A stretch of 27,754 nucleotides of DNA, taken from the IMG/VR virus record IMGVR_UViG_3300032325_000022, positions 1 to 27,754 of that record, one strand, 5' to 3'. This document shows, in pieces, positions 7,749 to 14,216 of the stretch. The position numbers were made by a program, and so were the translations under genes. Every line of letters begins with the position of its first letter. Within the stretch, counting starts at the first letter, position 1. The notes below the pieces were generated by a model. That model was given only the letters and a program-made list of their open reading frames with translations. It had not been told where the DNA came from and made no database searches. Origin of the DNA: a virus.

Positions 7749-8138
7749 ATGCCAAGAAAAGTATTTACCGCTGGCGAAGTTCTAGCAGCTGCGGATGTAA
7801 ACACCTACCTCTCTAATGAGGTAACTCTTACCGTATCTACTGCCACAACTTACACAGTGCTTACCTCTGACCGCTATAAGATTTTAGAGTTTGACAATGC
7901 CTCAGCGGTCACAGTTACGATCGGAACTGCCACAGCCTTTCAGGCTGGCGAGCGCGTGGACATTCTTCAAGATGGCGCGGGTACTGTCACTATCCAAAGA
8001 GATGGCACAGCCACAAGCCTTGCAGGTCGAGGAACCGCTGGAACCGCTTACACAATCGGTCAGCGTTATGACGCTGTATCTGTTGTCTGTGTTGCTGCTA
8101 ACTCTTACCGCATAATCGGGAACGCAACAGCAATCTAA
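7749..8138 (+). CDS. Tail fiber / decoration-like protein
   Basis: A 129-residue protein starting MPRKVFTAGEVLAAADVNTY, an opening widely seen in phage tail-fiber and tip proteins (the 'aGe.LtA.dvN..l' motif). The rest is beta-rich, with short Thr/Val/Ala strands and a GQRYDAVSVVCVAANSYRIIG ending typical of fiber or head-fiber domains. A strong AAGGAAAA ribosome site precedes it. It is followed with one base of spacing by the glycine-rich gene, so the two probably form one fiber assembly. Its exact place in the virion is not shown by sequence. Confidence 0.6.
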   Translation: MPRKVFTAGEVLAAADVNTYLSNEVTLTVSTATTYTVLTSDRYKILEFDNASAVTVTIGTATAFQAGERVDILQDGAGTVTIQRDGTATSLAGRGTAGTAYTIGQRYDAVSVVCVAANSYRIIGNATAI

Positions 8139-8139
8139 A

Positions 8140-8976
8140 ATGGCACTTTTTCCGTTAGGTATTTTTAGTGCTGCTGCTACAGTAACACGCGGCCCACTTG
8201 TAGTTGAATACTTAGTAATCGCTGGTGGTGGCGGTGGTAACTCTGATGAAGGAGCTGGTGGCGGTGCTGGTGGTTTTCGCTCATCAGTTATTGGGCAAGC
8301 TTCTGGTGGCGGTGGAAGTGCTGAAAGCACATTTACAGCAGTCATAGCCACAAACTACACAGTGACTATTGGTGCTGGTGGTGTTGGTGGGAAATGGCAA
8401 TCACCACCAATAACAGCCACTTCTGGAAATAACTCAGTATTCAACACTGTGACTTCAATTGGTGGTGGAAAGGGCGCAAGAAGGACAAGTCAAGCTGAAA
8501 CCGGTGGTTCTGGTGGTGGCGGTTCAGACAGGAGCACTTACCTTGGAAAAGCTGGAACAGCCAACCAAGGTTTCGCAGGTGGAAATGGTGCTACTTACAC
8601 AAAAGGTGGTGGTGGTGGAGCTGGTGCTGTGGGTGCTACTGGTGATGCTGGTGGTGCTGGTGGTGCTGGAGTTTCAAGCAACATAACTGGTTCAGGAGTT
8701 TTTAGAGGTGGTGGTGGCGGTGGCGGCGGTGCTGGTGGAAGCGGCGGTGGCGGTGCTGGTGGTGGTGGATCGGGAGATCCTAATACTGGTGGCGGTGGTG
8801 GTGGTATAAGGAGTACTGCTCTAGCTGGTTCTGGTGGTTCAGGAGTAGTCATCCTTCGCTACCCTTCTGGTTATGTTATTACGATTGGTGCTGGATTGAC
8901 AGGCACAACAGCCACAATAGGAGCAAATAAAGTTACAACAATTACACAAGGAACAGGAAACGTCAGCTTTACTTAA
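8140..8976 (+). CDS. Glycine-rich tail fiber adhesin
   Basis: A 278-residue protein whose residues ~25-245 consist mainly of glycine-rich loops (runs of 4-7 Gly with Ala, Ser, Thr). They start after VVEYLVIAGGGGG and end with SGVVILRYPSGY, the boundary phrases of a known phage/bacterial glycine-rich domain. Such regions resemble the polyglycine-II sandwich of T4-like gp38 adhesins, where variable loops at the tip bind the host surface. A short C-terminal beta segment (ATIGANKVTTITQGTGNVSFT) follows. There is no ribosome site of note, so translation is probably coupled to the preceding gene. Role as receptor-binding tip is inferred from composition and place. Confidence 0.7.
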   Translation: MALFPLGIFSAAATVTRGPLVVEYLVIAGGGGGNSDEGAGGGAGGFRSSVIGQASGGGGSAESTFTAVIATNYTVTIGAGGVGGKWQSPPITATSGNNSVFNTVTSIGGGKGARRTSQAETGGSGGGGSDRSTYLGKAGTANQGFAGGNGATYTKGGGGGAGAVGATGDAGGAGGAGVSSNITGSGVFRGGGGGGGGAGGSGGGGAGGGGSGDPNTGGGGGGIRSTALAGSGGSGVVILRYPSGYVITIGAGLTGTTATIGANKVTTITQGTGNVSFT

Positions 8977-8985
8977 GGAAAAAAT

Positions 8986-9333
8986 ATGGCACACTACGCA
9001 TTTTTAGATGAAAACAACATCGTCACCGAGGTAATCGTTGGAATTGACGAAACTGAGCTTATTGAAGGTCTAAATACTGAAACTTGGTACGGCAACTTTA
9101 GAGGTCAGGTTTGTAAAAGAACAAGCTACAACGGAAACATTCGCAAGAACTACGCGGGCATTGGCTACACTTATGACTCAGAGCTTGACGCTTTTATTCC
9201 ACCTAAGCAATTTGATAGCTGGGTAATTGACGAAGCTACTGCTCGCTGGGAAGCACCTGTACCTATGCCTACCGATGGTGTTTACAGTTGGGATGAAGAA
9301 ACACTTAGCTGGTTAGAGATTGAGGAAGTCTAA
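8986..9333 (+). CDS. Conserved aquatic-phage fiber-associated protein
   Basis: A 115-residue protein of a type I recognise from marine and freshwater phages, including cyanophages. It starts MAHYAFLDENNIVTEVIVG, has the middle RTSYNGNIRKNYAGIGYTYD and ends with a Trp-rich segment of the form SW.id..t..WEAP.P.PtDG..Y.WDE.t.sW. No biochemical function is established that I know of. It is typically encoded near tail fibers, as here after the adhesin with an AAGGAAAA ribosome site. Repeated Trp/Asp-Glu phrases suggest small beta modules. A fiber component or fiber-assembly helper is plausible. Its last 21 bases overlap the convergent sulfotransferase gene. Confidence 0.65.
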   Translation: MAHYAFLDENNIVTEVIVGIDETELIEGLNTETWYGNFRGQVCKRTSYNGNIRKNYAGIGYTYDSELDAFIPPKQFDSWVIDEATARWEAPVPMPTDGVYSWDEETLSWLEIEEV

Positions 9334-10131
9334 AGCGTTTCCATACTTTTGAATCACATAGTCAGTTAGAAGCTCGCTAGGGTCTGTTTTAGGTCTAGCG
9401 AGTTTCTTATTTACATCGTGTAAACCCAACATCCCATAACCAGCTAGATCGTCGTGGTTATCTACTGCCTTGATGCTATTGAAGTTATGCTCAAAGCGGT
9501 CAAGCCCCAAGAAGTCGTAGATTCCATCCATTGTCGCTTGTGGGCTATCTAACAAGTCATTAAACCAAACAACATAAACCTTGTCCCTATGGTTTTTGAT
9601 TAGATTGGCAATAGAAAAGATTGCTCGATCCATCTCACCATTAGCAGCCATAATGTTATCTGCCTGAGAGTCGGTCACATCTCGATAGTGTGAAGTCCAA
9701 AGGTCATTGTTCAGGTAAGGCATACTCGCCGTAGCCTTGTGAGTCTTTTTGGCAACCTGAATAAACGAAGCAAGAACTTCTAGGATTGGTCGCATTGTCA
9801 AGATGACTTTGCCATCTGGATTGACATACAAACTAAGGTTGTCCCAGTTGTAGGGTGTTCCCCAACCCCTGTTCTTGTCAATGATTACTGGCTTGTCAAT
9901 CGGGGCATAAAAGTTGTCTGCCATTCCATAAAGAACCGAAGCAAAGTTAGGCAGCATAAGTTTAGCCCTATAGCTTTCGTAATTTGGTATCTTGCTTTCA
10001 AGTTCATAGAGCATTCCTATTAAGTCAGTCTGCGGACTTGAGTAGATTTCTGGGTTCTGATTTAGAATGGCAGCTAGAACGGTACTACCCGAACGTGGTA
10101 GCCCAGCCATAAAATGATAGGTTTTTGTCAT
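9313..10131 (-). CDS. Sulfotransferase (PAPS-dependent family)
   Basis: A 272-residue protein with the PAPS 5'-phosphosulfate loop GLPRSGST at residues 10-17 and a 3'-phosphate-binding region VILTMRPILEVLASF around 109-123 (Arg114, Ser122). The C-terminal IYDFLGL also fits sulfotransferase families. It would move sulfate from PAPS to a sugar, protein or small molecule. PAPS must come from the host. It is one of only two leftward genes in the window, set between the fiber block and the lysis cassette, which suggests a separately regulated accessory ('moron') gene. AGGG lies 8 bases before its start. Target unknown; fiber, host glycan or modified DNA sugar are all possible. Confidence 0.85.
   Translation of the reverse strand: MTKTYHFMAGLPRSGSTVLAAILNQNPEIYSSPQTDLIGMLYELESKIPNYESYRAKLMLPNFASVLYGMADNFYAPIDKPVIIDKNRGWGTPYNWDNLSLYVNPDGKVILTMRPILEVLASFIQVAKKTHKATASMPYLNNDLWTSHYRDVTDSQADNIMAANGEMDRAIFSIANLIKNHRDKVYVVWFNDLLDSPQATMDGIYDFLGLDRFEHNFNSIKAVDNHDDLAGYGMLGLHDVNKKLARPKTDPSELLTDYVIQKYGNALDFLNL
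9368..9412 (+). terminator. Terminator of the tail operon, inside the antisense sulfotransferase gene
   Basis: AGAAGCTCGCTAG (9368-9380) pairs with CTAGCGAGTTTCT (9395-9407) in a 13-bp stem with one G-U pair and a 14-base loop. The 3' arm runs into TTTCTTATTT on the + strand. It lies 35 bases after the + strand stop at 9333. The - strand side is not T-rich, so it should act mainly on rightward transcripts. Confidence 0.6.
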
Positions 10132-10145
10132 AGCTAAACCCTACT

Positions 10146-10154
10146 TGATAGAAT
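10146..10154 (+). promoter_or_regulatory. Candidate extended -10 promoter for the lysis cassette
   Basis: TGA-TAGAAT lies in the 81-base divergent gap between the leftward sulfotransferase and the rightward lysis genes, about 60 bases before the first lysis ATG. No good -35 is seen. The gap must hold promoters for one or both directions, but only this element stands out. Confidence 0.3.
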
Positions 10155-10212
10155 CCTAAATTGAGTAGTTTTCTTTCTTGTAAACTTAGAGAATGAAAGA
10201 AATCAAAATCTA

Positions 10213-10458
10213 ATGGCTGAGGAAACAACTGGGGTACGCATTACCCAGCAAGCAATTTACGCCAAGCAACTTGAGCATGGAGAGATCCTTGTCAGGTTAT
10301 TGGAGAAGTTAGACCACCTAGACGATGTCCCTGCGCGTATGCGCGAAGTAGAGATTACTTTGGCGCGGTTAGCTTGGATCGAGAAGATTGCCTACTCAGG
10401 TTTGACCGCTGGGATCGTTGGTTTACTGTCTGCTATTTTTAGCATTGTGCTAAAGTAA
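10213..10458 (+). CDS. Small coiled-coil membrane protein, XhlA/holin-like
   Basis: This 81-residue protein has an N-terminal helical, heptad-like region (KQLEHGEILVRLLEKLDHLDDVP and ARMREVEITLARL) and a single C-terminal membrane segment (YSGLTAGIVGLLSAIFSIVL). That layout resembles XhlA-type lysis membrane proteins and small actinophage membrane proteins beside endolysins. It is the first gene of a three-gene lysis cassette and ends four bases before the endolysin start. A holin, antiholin or lysis helper role is likely. The second membrane protein after the endolysin shares or divides this task. Confidence 0.65.
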   Translation: MAEETTGVRITQQAIYAKQLEHGEILVRLLEKLDHLDDVPARMREVEITLARLAWIEKIAYSGLTAGIVGLLSAIFSIVLK

Positions 10459-10462
10459 AACT

Positions 10463-10948
10463 ATGAGATTCCCATTCGATAAGCCAGTCCCTAAAATCAG
10501 CTCTCCTTATGGCTGGCGTATTCACCCTATTGAGAAATACCGTAAACATCACAACGGCGTAGACTACGCTGGCGCTCTCGGCACACCTGTTCGCGCTATC
10601 GCCAATGGCAAGGTAATCTTTGCTGGCGCTTCAACACTTAAGTTTCCTAACGGCGAACCTGCTGGCGGTGGCTACCTTGTAAAGATCCGTCATAAGGTAA
10701 ACGGCAAATGGATTACCTCGGCTTATATGCACATGGTCAAGGGATCTATCGCAGTCAAAAAGGGACAAGAAGTTATCGAAGGTCAAGTAATTGGTAAGCT
10801 GGGCAATACAGGCGAATCAACAGGACCGCACTTACACTTTGAGATTCAAGAAGGCAAAGATTATGTTTGGACTTCTAACGGAACACGCTACGAAGAACCA
10901 GTTGCTTTCATCAAAACACAAATCGAACTAGAGAAGAAGACAAAATGA
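10463..10948 (+). CDS. Endolysin, M23-family metallopeptidase
   Basis: A 161-residue single-domain peptidase of the LytM/M23 family, which cuts peptide crosslinks in peptidoglycan. The N-terminal ISSPYGWRIHPI leads to the first zinc pair H30-x3-D34 (HHNGVDY). His90 in AYMHM and the GPHLHFE motif (H123, H125) complete the usual M23 metal and catalytic set. All key residues are present. There is no signal peptide or separate cell-wall-binding domain, so export depends on a holin. It is flanked by two membrane-protein genes and overlaps the downstream one by ATGA. M23 endolysins are less common in actinophages than amidase or GH types. Confidence 0.9.
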   Translation: MRFPFDKPVPKISSPYGWRIHPIEKYRKHHNGVDYAGALGTPVRAIANGKVIFAGASTLKFPNGEPAGGGYLVKIRHKVNGKWITSAYMHMVKGSIAVKKGQEVIEGQVIGKLGNTGESTGPHLHFEIQEGKDYVWTSNGTRYEEPVAFIKTQIELEKKTK

Positions 10949-11214
10949 AGAAAATTATTGAAAAGCTAAAGCAAGAAGAAACCATTAGACAACTTAAGGC
11001 TGCGCTTTGGTCTTACTTGCGAGCTGCTATTTCCGCAGTTGGCGCGATGCTTCTAGCAGGTATCGAAGATCCAGCACAGATAACCTTGTCAGCACTTCTC
11101 GGCGGTATCCTCGGACCACTAATCAAGGCGCTAGATCCTAGCCAAGATGAATACGGTATCGGCGCTAAAGTTGAGGCTGCGATTGTGACTGAGGAATCTG
11201 CTTCTTCCGAGTGA
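10945..11214 (+). CDS. Holin-like protein
   Basis: An 89-residue protein with a charged N terminus, two closely spaced hydrophobic segments (LRAAISAVGAMLLAGI and ITLSALLGGILGPLIKAL) and an acidic, Ser-rich tail. This matches two-segment actinophage holins, which form lesions in the inner membrane to release endolysin. It overlaps the endolysin stop by 4 bases, so it is translated with it. Its 3' end overlaps the convergent WhiB-like gene by 50 bases, meaning the acidic C-terminal tail and the WhiB C-terminal tail are encoded by the same DNA in opposite directions. Confidence 0.7.
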   Translation: MKKIIEKLKQEETIRQLKAALWSYLRAAISAVGAMLLAGIEDPAQITLSALLGGILGPLIKALDPSQDEYGIGAKVEAAIVTEESASSE

Positions 11215-11491
11215 GTTCTAGCCTCGCTTCGCGTCTTTCACGCGCGTTAGTCCCACCCCAAATACCATAATCTTCTTGCGCCGAAATCGCATAATCTCGG
11301 CATAGATCCTTGATGGGGCATTCCGCGCATAACATTCTGGCGATTCGCTCAGAAAGCACTTTGGCTTTCGGGTCAAAATAATCTTCAGGGAAATAAAAGT
11401 CCGAGTTCTCTCGGCAAGCTAGGGTTTCGCCACGATCCTCAAGCTCGGCTTGCGCGTGGCAAAACTCCGTAAACGCTCTATCTCTATCCAT
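11165..11491 (-). CDS. WhiB-family iron-sulfur transcription regulator
   Basis: A 108-residue protein with the four WhiB cysteines (C26, then C55-x2-C58-x5-C64) that hold a [4Fe-4S] cluster, followed by the turn GIWGG at residues 76-80 and a basic tail (NARERREARLELTRKK) for DNA contact. WhiB proteins bind the main sigma factor and act with it at promoters, and they are typical of Actinobacteria and their phages. It is transcribed leftward, alone, at the border between the late lysis genes and the rightward early/DNA genes, the usual site for a switch regulator. AGGG lies about 8 bases before the ATG. Confidence 0.92.
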   Translation of the reverse strand: MDRDRAFTEFCHAQAELEDRGETLACRENSDFYFPEDYFDPKAKVLSERIARMLCAECPIKDLCRDYAISAQEDYGIWGGTNARERREARLELTRKKQIPQSQSQPQL

Positions 11492-11511
11492 TCAAACAAC
11501 CCTATAAGTAT

Positions 11512-11521
11512 TTTGCGCAAA
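11512..11521. promoter_or_regulatory. Short palindrome upstream of whiB-like gene
   Basis: TTTGCGCAAA is a perfect 10-bp palindrome 20 bases upstream of the leftward start codon. It could be a regulator site in the divergent region between whiB and the DNA-metabolism operon. A palindrome of this size can occur by chance, so confidence is low. Confidence 0.25.
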
Positions 11522-11564
11522 TAGCATAAAATGTCGGTGGTTCGAGCTAAGGTTCTTTTGTAGG

Positions 11565-11601
11565 CAAAATAAAAGCGGGTGGAGCTTCAAGGTCCACCCG
11601 C
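11565..11601 (-). terminator. Leftward terminator or structured leader between divergent operons
   Basis: GCGGGTGGA (11575-11583) and TCCACCCGC (11593-11601) form a perfect 9-bp stem with a 9-base loop. Read leftward, the stem is followed by TTTTATTTTG, a proper Rho-independent terminator. No leftward gene lies to its right, so it may stop stray antisense transcripts from entering whiB, or attenuate whiB if its promoter is farther right. On the rightward transcript it is a hairpin just before the exonuclease ribosome site. Confidence 0.6.
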
Positions 11602-11626
11602 AGTCAAAAGAAAGGACAAGGAACTC

Positions 11627-12526
11627 TTGACTACTAAAAGCATAGCAGAAATACAAGCTAAGTCCACAGCGACATGGCTGGGGTCATTTACCCCTGATAA
11701 TCCCGAATGGCACGAACTTAGATCTAGCCGAATCGGTGGTTCTGAAGTCGGTGCGATTGTAGGCGCTAGTAAGTACGAGAGCGCTTATTCGCTTTGGGCT
11801 AAGAAGCTCGGTCTTATCTCTGACGAGGTTTCCGACAATGAGTTTATGTATTGGGGACGCGCATTAGAGCCAGTTGTAATAGATAGGTTCGAGCGCGACC
11901 ACCCTGAACTGAAATTAGTTAGAGATGTAGGGACTTGGGTTCACCGCGAGCGCGACTATCACTTAGCCAACCCAGATGCGATTTACCAGAACTTTGATGG
12001 ATCGTATGGCGTACTAGAAATAAAAACTGCGCGATACTCTGACGATTGGCAAGACGGAGTCCCACAGTACTACATGACGCAAGTTCAATGGTACTTATCT
12101 TGCTTTGGTTTCAGCGAGGCTTATGTCGCAGTTCTTTTTGCGGGATCGGAATACCGCGAGTTCTTTATTCGCGCTGAACCAATGTGGCAGGAATCAGATT
12201 TAGAGCGCGTTCAAAACTTTAGAGAATGCTTATTACTAGAACAGAAGCCCGCTTGGGATGGTGCTGAAGCAACAGTTATGGCGGTTCGCCAGCAACACCA
12301 AGACATAGATCCTAAGTCGCAAGTCGAGCTGGGTGAGCTAGGTCTCCATTACAGTTCTTCACTCGATGATTTAGAAATCGCGAAATCTAAAGTGAACGAA
12401 TTACAGGCTAGGGTTCTTGATGCTATGGGATCGGCAAAGACTGGCATAATCTACGACACGCCAGCTTTTGTTAGATCTTCACGCAAAGGTGGCACACCTT
12501 ACCTAACTAGAAAGAGAGGCGCATAA
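11627..12526 (+). CDS. YqaJ-family viral recombinase exonuclease
   Basis: A 299-residue lambda-exonuclease-like (PD-(D/E)xK) protein. It shows WHELRSSRIGGSEVGAIVG (residues 28-46), WGRALEP (76-82), Asp117 in NPDAIY and the catalytic E131-x-K133 in LEIKT, followed by the Q-containing helix YYMTQVQWYL. These enzymes degrade one DNA strand from ends to give 3' tails for annealing. I chose TTG 11627 over the upstream GTG 11579 because GAAAGGACAAGG precedes it, the same ribosome site as at the TTG start of 14549, and because 11579 lies inside a hairpin. It heads the rightward DNA-metabolism operon and pairs with the putative annealing protein at 12842. Confidence 0.88.
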   Translation: MTTKSIAEIQAKSTATWLGSFTPDNPEWHELRSSRIGGSEVGAIVGASKYESAYSLWAKKLGLISDEVSDNEFMYWGRALEPVVIDRFERDHPELKLVRDVGTWVHRERDYHLANPDAIYQNFDGSYGVLEIKTARYSDDWQDGVPQYYMTQVQWYLSCFGFSEAYVAVLFAGSEYREFFIRAEPMWQESDLERVQNFRECLLLEQKPAWDGAEATVMAVRQQHQDIDPKSQVELGELGLHYSSSLDDLEIAKSKVNELQARVLDAMGSAKTGIIYDTPAFVRSSRKGGTPYLTRKRGA

Positions 12527-12840
12527 TGTACGACGAGTCAGAACTAAAAGAAATGTATCAAACGATCTATGAAGAAGAACCCAAGGTCGGTGATTGGGTT
12601 ATCGTCAAGCACAACTACAACGAAACCATTATCACAGGCGAAGTGCGCGGTCTCCGACACACAAAGCCTCAACGCGGTTGGCACCAAGAAGCTGATTTTG
12701 AGTTTGTGGTTTGGGCTGGCTTCAAGATACAGCTAGCTGGGGTCAAAGGTTGGCTAGACGGCGAAGACTGGGAGATCCTCAGCGTGATGCCTGACTTCGA
12801 GAATAAGAAACTAACAAAGAGAGATAGAGAGGAAAACTAA
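12526..12840 (+). CDS. Hypothetical protein in recombination operon
   Basis: A 104-residue acidic protein that I do not recognise. It has a helical N terminus (ESELKEMYQTIYEEEPKVGD) and then several strands with many Trp residues (GDWVIVKHNY, FVVWAGFKIQL, GWLDGEDWEIL), which suggests a small SH3- or KOW-like beta barrel. It begins on the last base of the exonuclease stop and ends one base before the annealing-protein start, so it is co-expressed with recombination genes and may assist them. That link rests only on position. Confidence 0.6.
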   Translation: MYDESELKEMYQTIYEEEPKVGDWVIVKHNYNETIITGEVRGLRHTKPQRGWHQEADFEFVVWAGFKIQLAGVKGWLDGEDWEILSVMPDFENKKLTKRDREEN

Positions 12841-12841
12841 A

Positions 12842-13354
12842 ATGGCACAGTTCAATTTAGAAGATTACGAAACAGTAGCAAGCCGAATCACCAAGCTATA
12901 CGACGCTCACCCTGATGCTCGTATCCAAACCGATAACCTTACGACACCTTACGATCGCGAGCGCGGGACTTGGGTAGTACGCGCGGTTATCTACCTAAGC
13001 GCCGATGAACAGGAACGCGAACTGCCAAAGTCTAATGGCTTGGCATTTGAGATTGACGGCGCGGGTATGGCTAACAAAACATCAGCACTAGAGAACTGCG
13101 AAACCAGCGCCATTGGTAGAGCATTAGCCAACATGGGACTGTCGGGAGATCAGCGCGCCAGCCGAGAGGAAATGGCAAAGGTTCAGCGCGGTACTGAGCC
13201 AACGCGCGATTGGATCGCCGAGGCGCAAGCAATTATGAACACCAAAGAGCTTAGGGATCTATACAACAAAGCTCGTCAGGCTGGCGCAGGGCAACACATA
13301 CTAGCGCAAATAACTGATTACGCAAAAGCACTAGAAGAAACTACTAAAGGATAG
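12842..13354 (+). CDS. Putative single-strand annealing protein (ERF/Rad52-like)
   Basis: A 170-residue protein with the segment NKTSALENCETSAIGRALANMGLSG (about residues 77-101), which matches the 'TS..E.aETsAiGRALa..G' signature common in phage ERF/Sak-type and related single-strand-binding recombination proteins. It starts YETVASRITKLYDAHPDARI, also family-like. Paired with a YqaJ exonuclease, it would anneal complementary strands for recombination-dependent replication and repair. The C terminus (WIAEAQAIMNTKELRDLYNKAR) is helical and may contact a partner. The assignment rests on this motif and operon context, so the exact family is uncertain. Confidence 0.65.
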   Translation: MAQFNLEDYETVASRITKLYDAHPDARIQTDNLTTPYDRERGTWVVRAVIYLSADEQERELPKSNGLAFEIDGAGMANKTSALENCETSAIGRALANMGLSGDQRASREEMAKVQRGTEPTRDWIAEAQAIMNTKELRDLYNKARQAGAGQHILAQITDYAKALEETTKG

Positions 13355-13366
13355 TAAGGTTGGACT

Positions 13367-13400
13367 CGCGGGGTAAGGTAGCTACGGACTTTGCCCCGCG
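13367..13400 (+). other. Strong RNA hairpin between annealing protein and methylase
   Basis: CGCGGGGTAAGGT (13367-13379) pairs with ACTTTGCCCCGCG (13388-13400) over 13 positions including two G-U pairs, with an 8-base loop. It is followed by TTAAATAATAAG and not by a T run on either strand, so it is not a standard terminator. It starts 12 bases after the annealing-protein stop. Possible roles are mRNA 3'-end protection, processing or partial termination. Confidence 0.6.
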
Positions 13401-13423
13401 TTAAATAATAAGAGAGAACCGAA

Positions 13424-13866
13424 ATGGGCAAAATAAACTCAGGTCTTATGAGTAGCGCCACAGACGAATGGGCAACTCCGTTAGATCTATTCCAAGAATT
13501 AGATCGCGAATTTGGATTTACTTTAGATGTTTGCGCGGATGACTGGAATCACAAAACACTACGATACTTTGACAAAACTGCCGATGGGCTAAGTCAAAAT
13601 TGGGAAGGTGTTTGCTGGATGAATCCACCATACGGAAGGCAAATTGGCGCATGGCTTAAGAAAGCCTACGAATCTAGCGGGGGGGGGCAACTGTGGTTTG
13701 CCTAGTACCTGCTAGAACAGATACCGCTTGGTGGCACGATTACGCAGCGAAAGGCGAGGTGCGCTTTATTCGTGGTCGTATAAAGTTCGTAGGTCGCGAA
13801 GGACCAAAAGACGCTGCGCCATTCCCCTCAGCAATAGTTATCTTCAGACCCGAAAGGCAAGCATGA
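13424..13866 (+). pseudogene. Dam-like DNA N6-adenine methyltransferase, frame broken at a G9 tract
   Basis: The first frame encodes GLMSSATDEWATPLDLFQEL and the catalytic motif IV NPPY (residues 67-70), then stops at TAG 13703-13705. The rest of the same protein (GATVVCLVPARTDTAWWHDY, then VRFIRGRIKFVG and APFPSAIVIF) continues in the -1 frame to TGA 13864-13866. The switch is at nine consecutive G (13679-13687). A one-base backward slip or a tenth G gives AYESSGGGATVV, exactly the family spacing, about 147 residues. It may be regulated by slippage, phase-variable, or a sequencing or true indel. If made, it would methylate adenine, likely in GATC or a similar site. The next gene starts within its stop (ATGA). 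Confidence 0.85.
13679..13687 (+). repeat. G9 homopolymer tract inside methylase gene
   Basis: Nine consecutive G are present at the exact point where the Dam-like reading frame breaks, far longer than expected in this moderate-GC sequence. It is a likely site for polymerase, RNA-polymerase or ribosome slippage, or for a homopolymer sequencing error. Confidence 0.95.
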
Positions 13867-14216
13867 GCGAGATCGTCACCCCTGACCAAATAATCAAAGC
13901 GCTGACTGAGATACGCGCAGAAGCTGAAAAGGGAATCGAAGCGCAATACCGCGCTGAAGTTGAGCTGAGTCAAAAGCAACTAGAAGTAGATCGGTTAGAG
14001 TCCGCAGCTTTCTTACGCATCAACGGACTTGTCGCAGATCGTCAAGCACTCGCAAAGTTGGAAAGCTCGGAAGCGCGATTAGAAGCCGACCTAGCCAAAG
14101 CCAAGTTCAATCGGGTCAAGACTAAACTCCAACAGCTCAATCAGGCGCAGAGCGCTTTACAAACACAAGCCAGAATGGTCGAGATTACTTATACGCAAGC
14201 TGGACTGGGAAGATGA
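13863..14216 (+). CDS. Coiled-coil protein of unknown function
   Basis: A 117-residue protein, helical almost throughout, with heptad-like Leu/Ala spacing (QLEVDRLESAAFLRINGLV, then KLESSEARLEADLAKAKFN). The ATG at 13863 is chosen because it overlaps the methylase stop by ATGA. The longer frame that begins at 13728 merely reads the methylase tail out of frame. No domain is recognised. Its stop overlaps the next start by 4 bases. A scaffold or subunit role is possible, but nothing in the sequence shows it. Confidence 0.75.
   Translation: MSEIVTPDQIIKALTEIRAEAEKGIEAQYRAEVELSQKQLEVDRLESAAFLRINGLVADRQALAKLESSEARLEADLAKAKFNRVKTKLQQLNQAQSALQTQARMVEITYTQAGLGR

Noticed and set aside
7902-8852. Pro-rich leftward frames opposite the adhesin
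   Set aside because: They are the reverse complement of GGT/GGC repeats; open only because of low complexity.
11579-11626. Upstream GTG start for the YqaJ exonuclease
   Set aside because: It lies inside a perfect hairpin, whereas TTG 11627 has a strong GAAAGGACAAGG ribosome site and keeps the entire domain.
13728-13862. N-terminal extension of the coiled-coil protein
   Set aside because: It reads the second half of the methylase out of frame; ATG 13863 overlaps the methylase stop in the usual ATGA manner.
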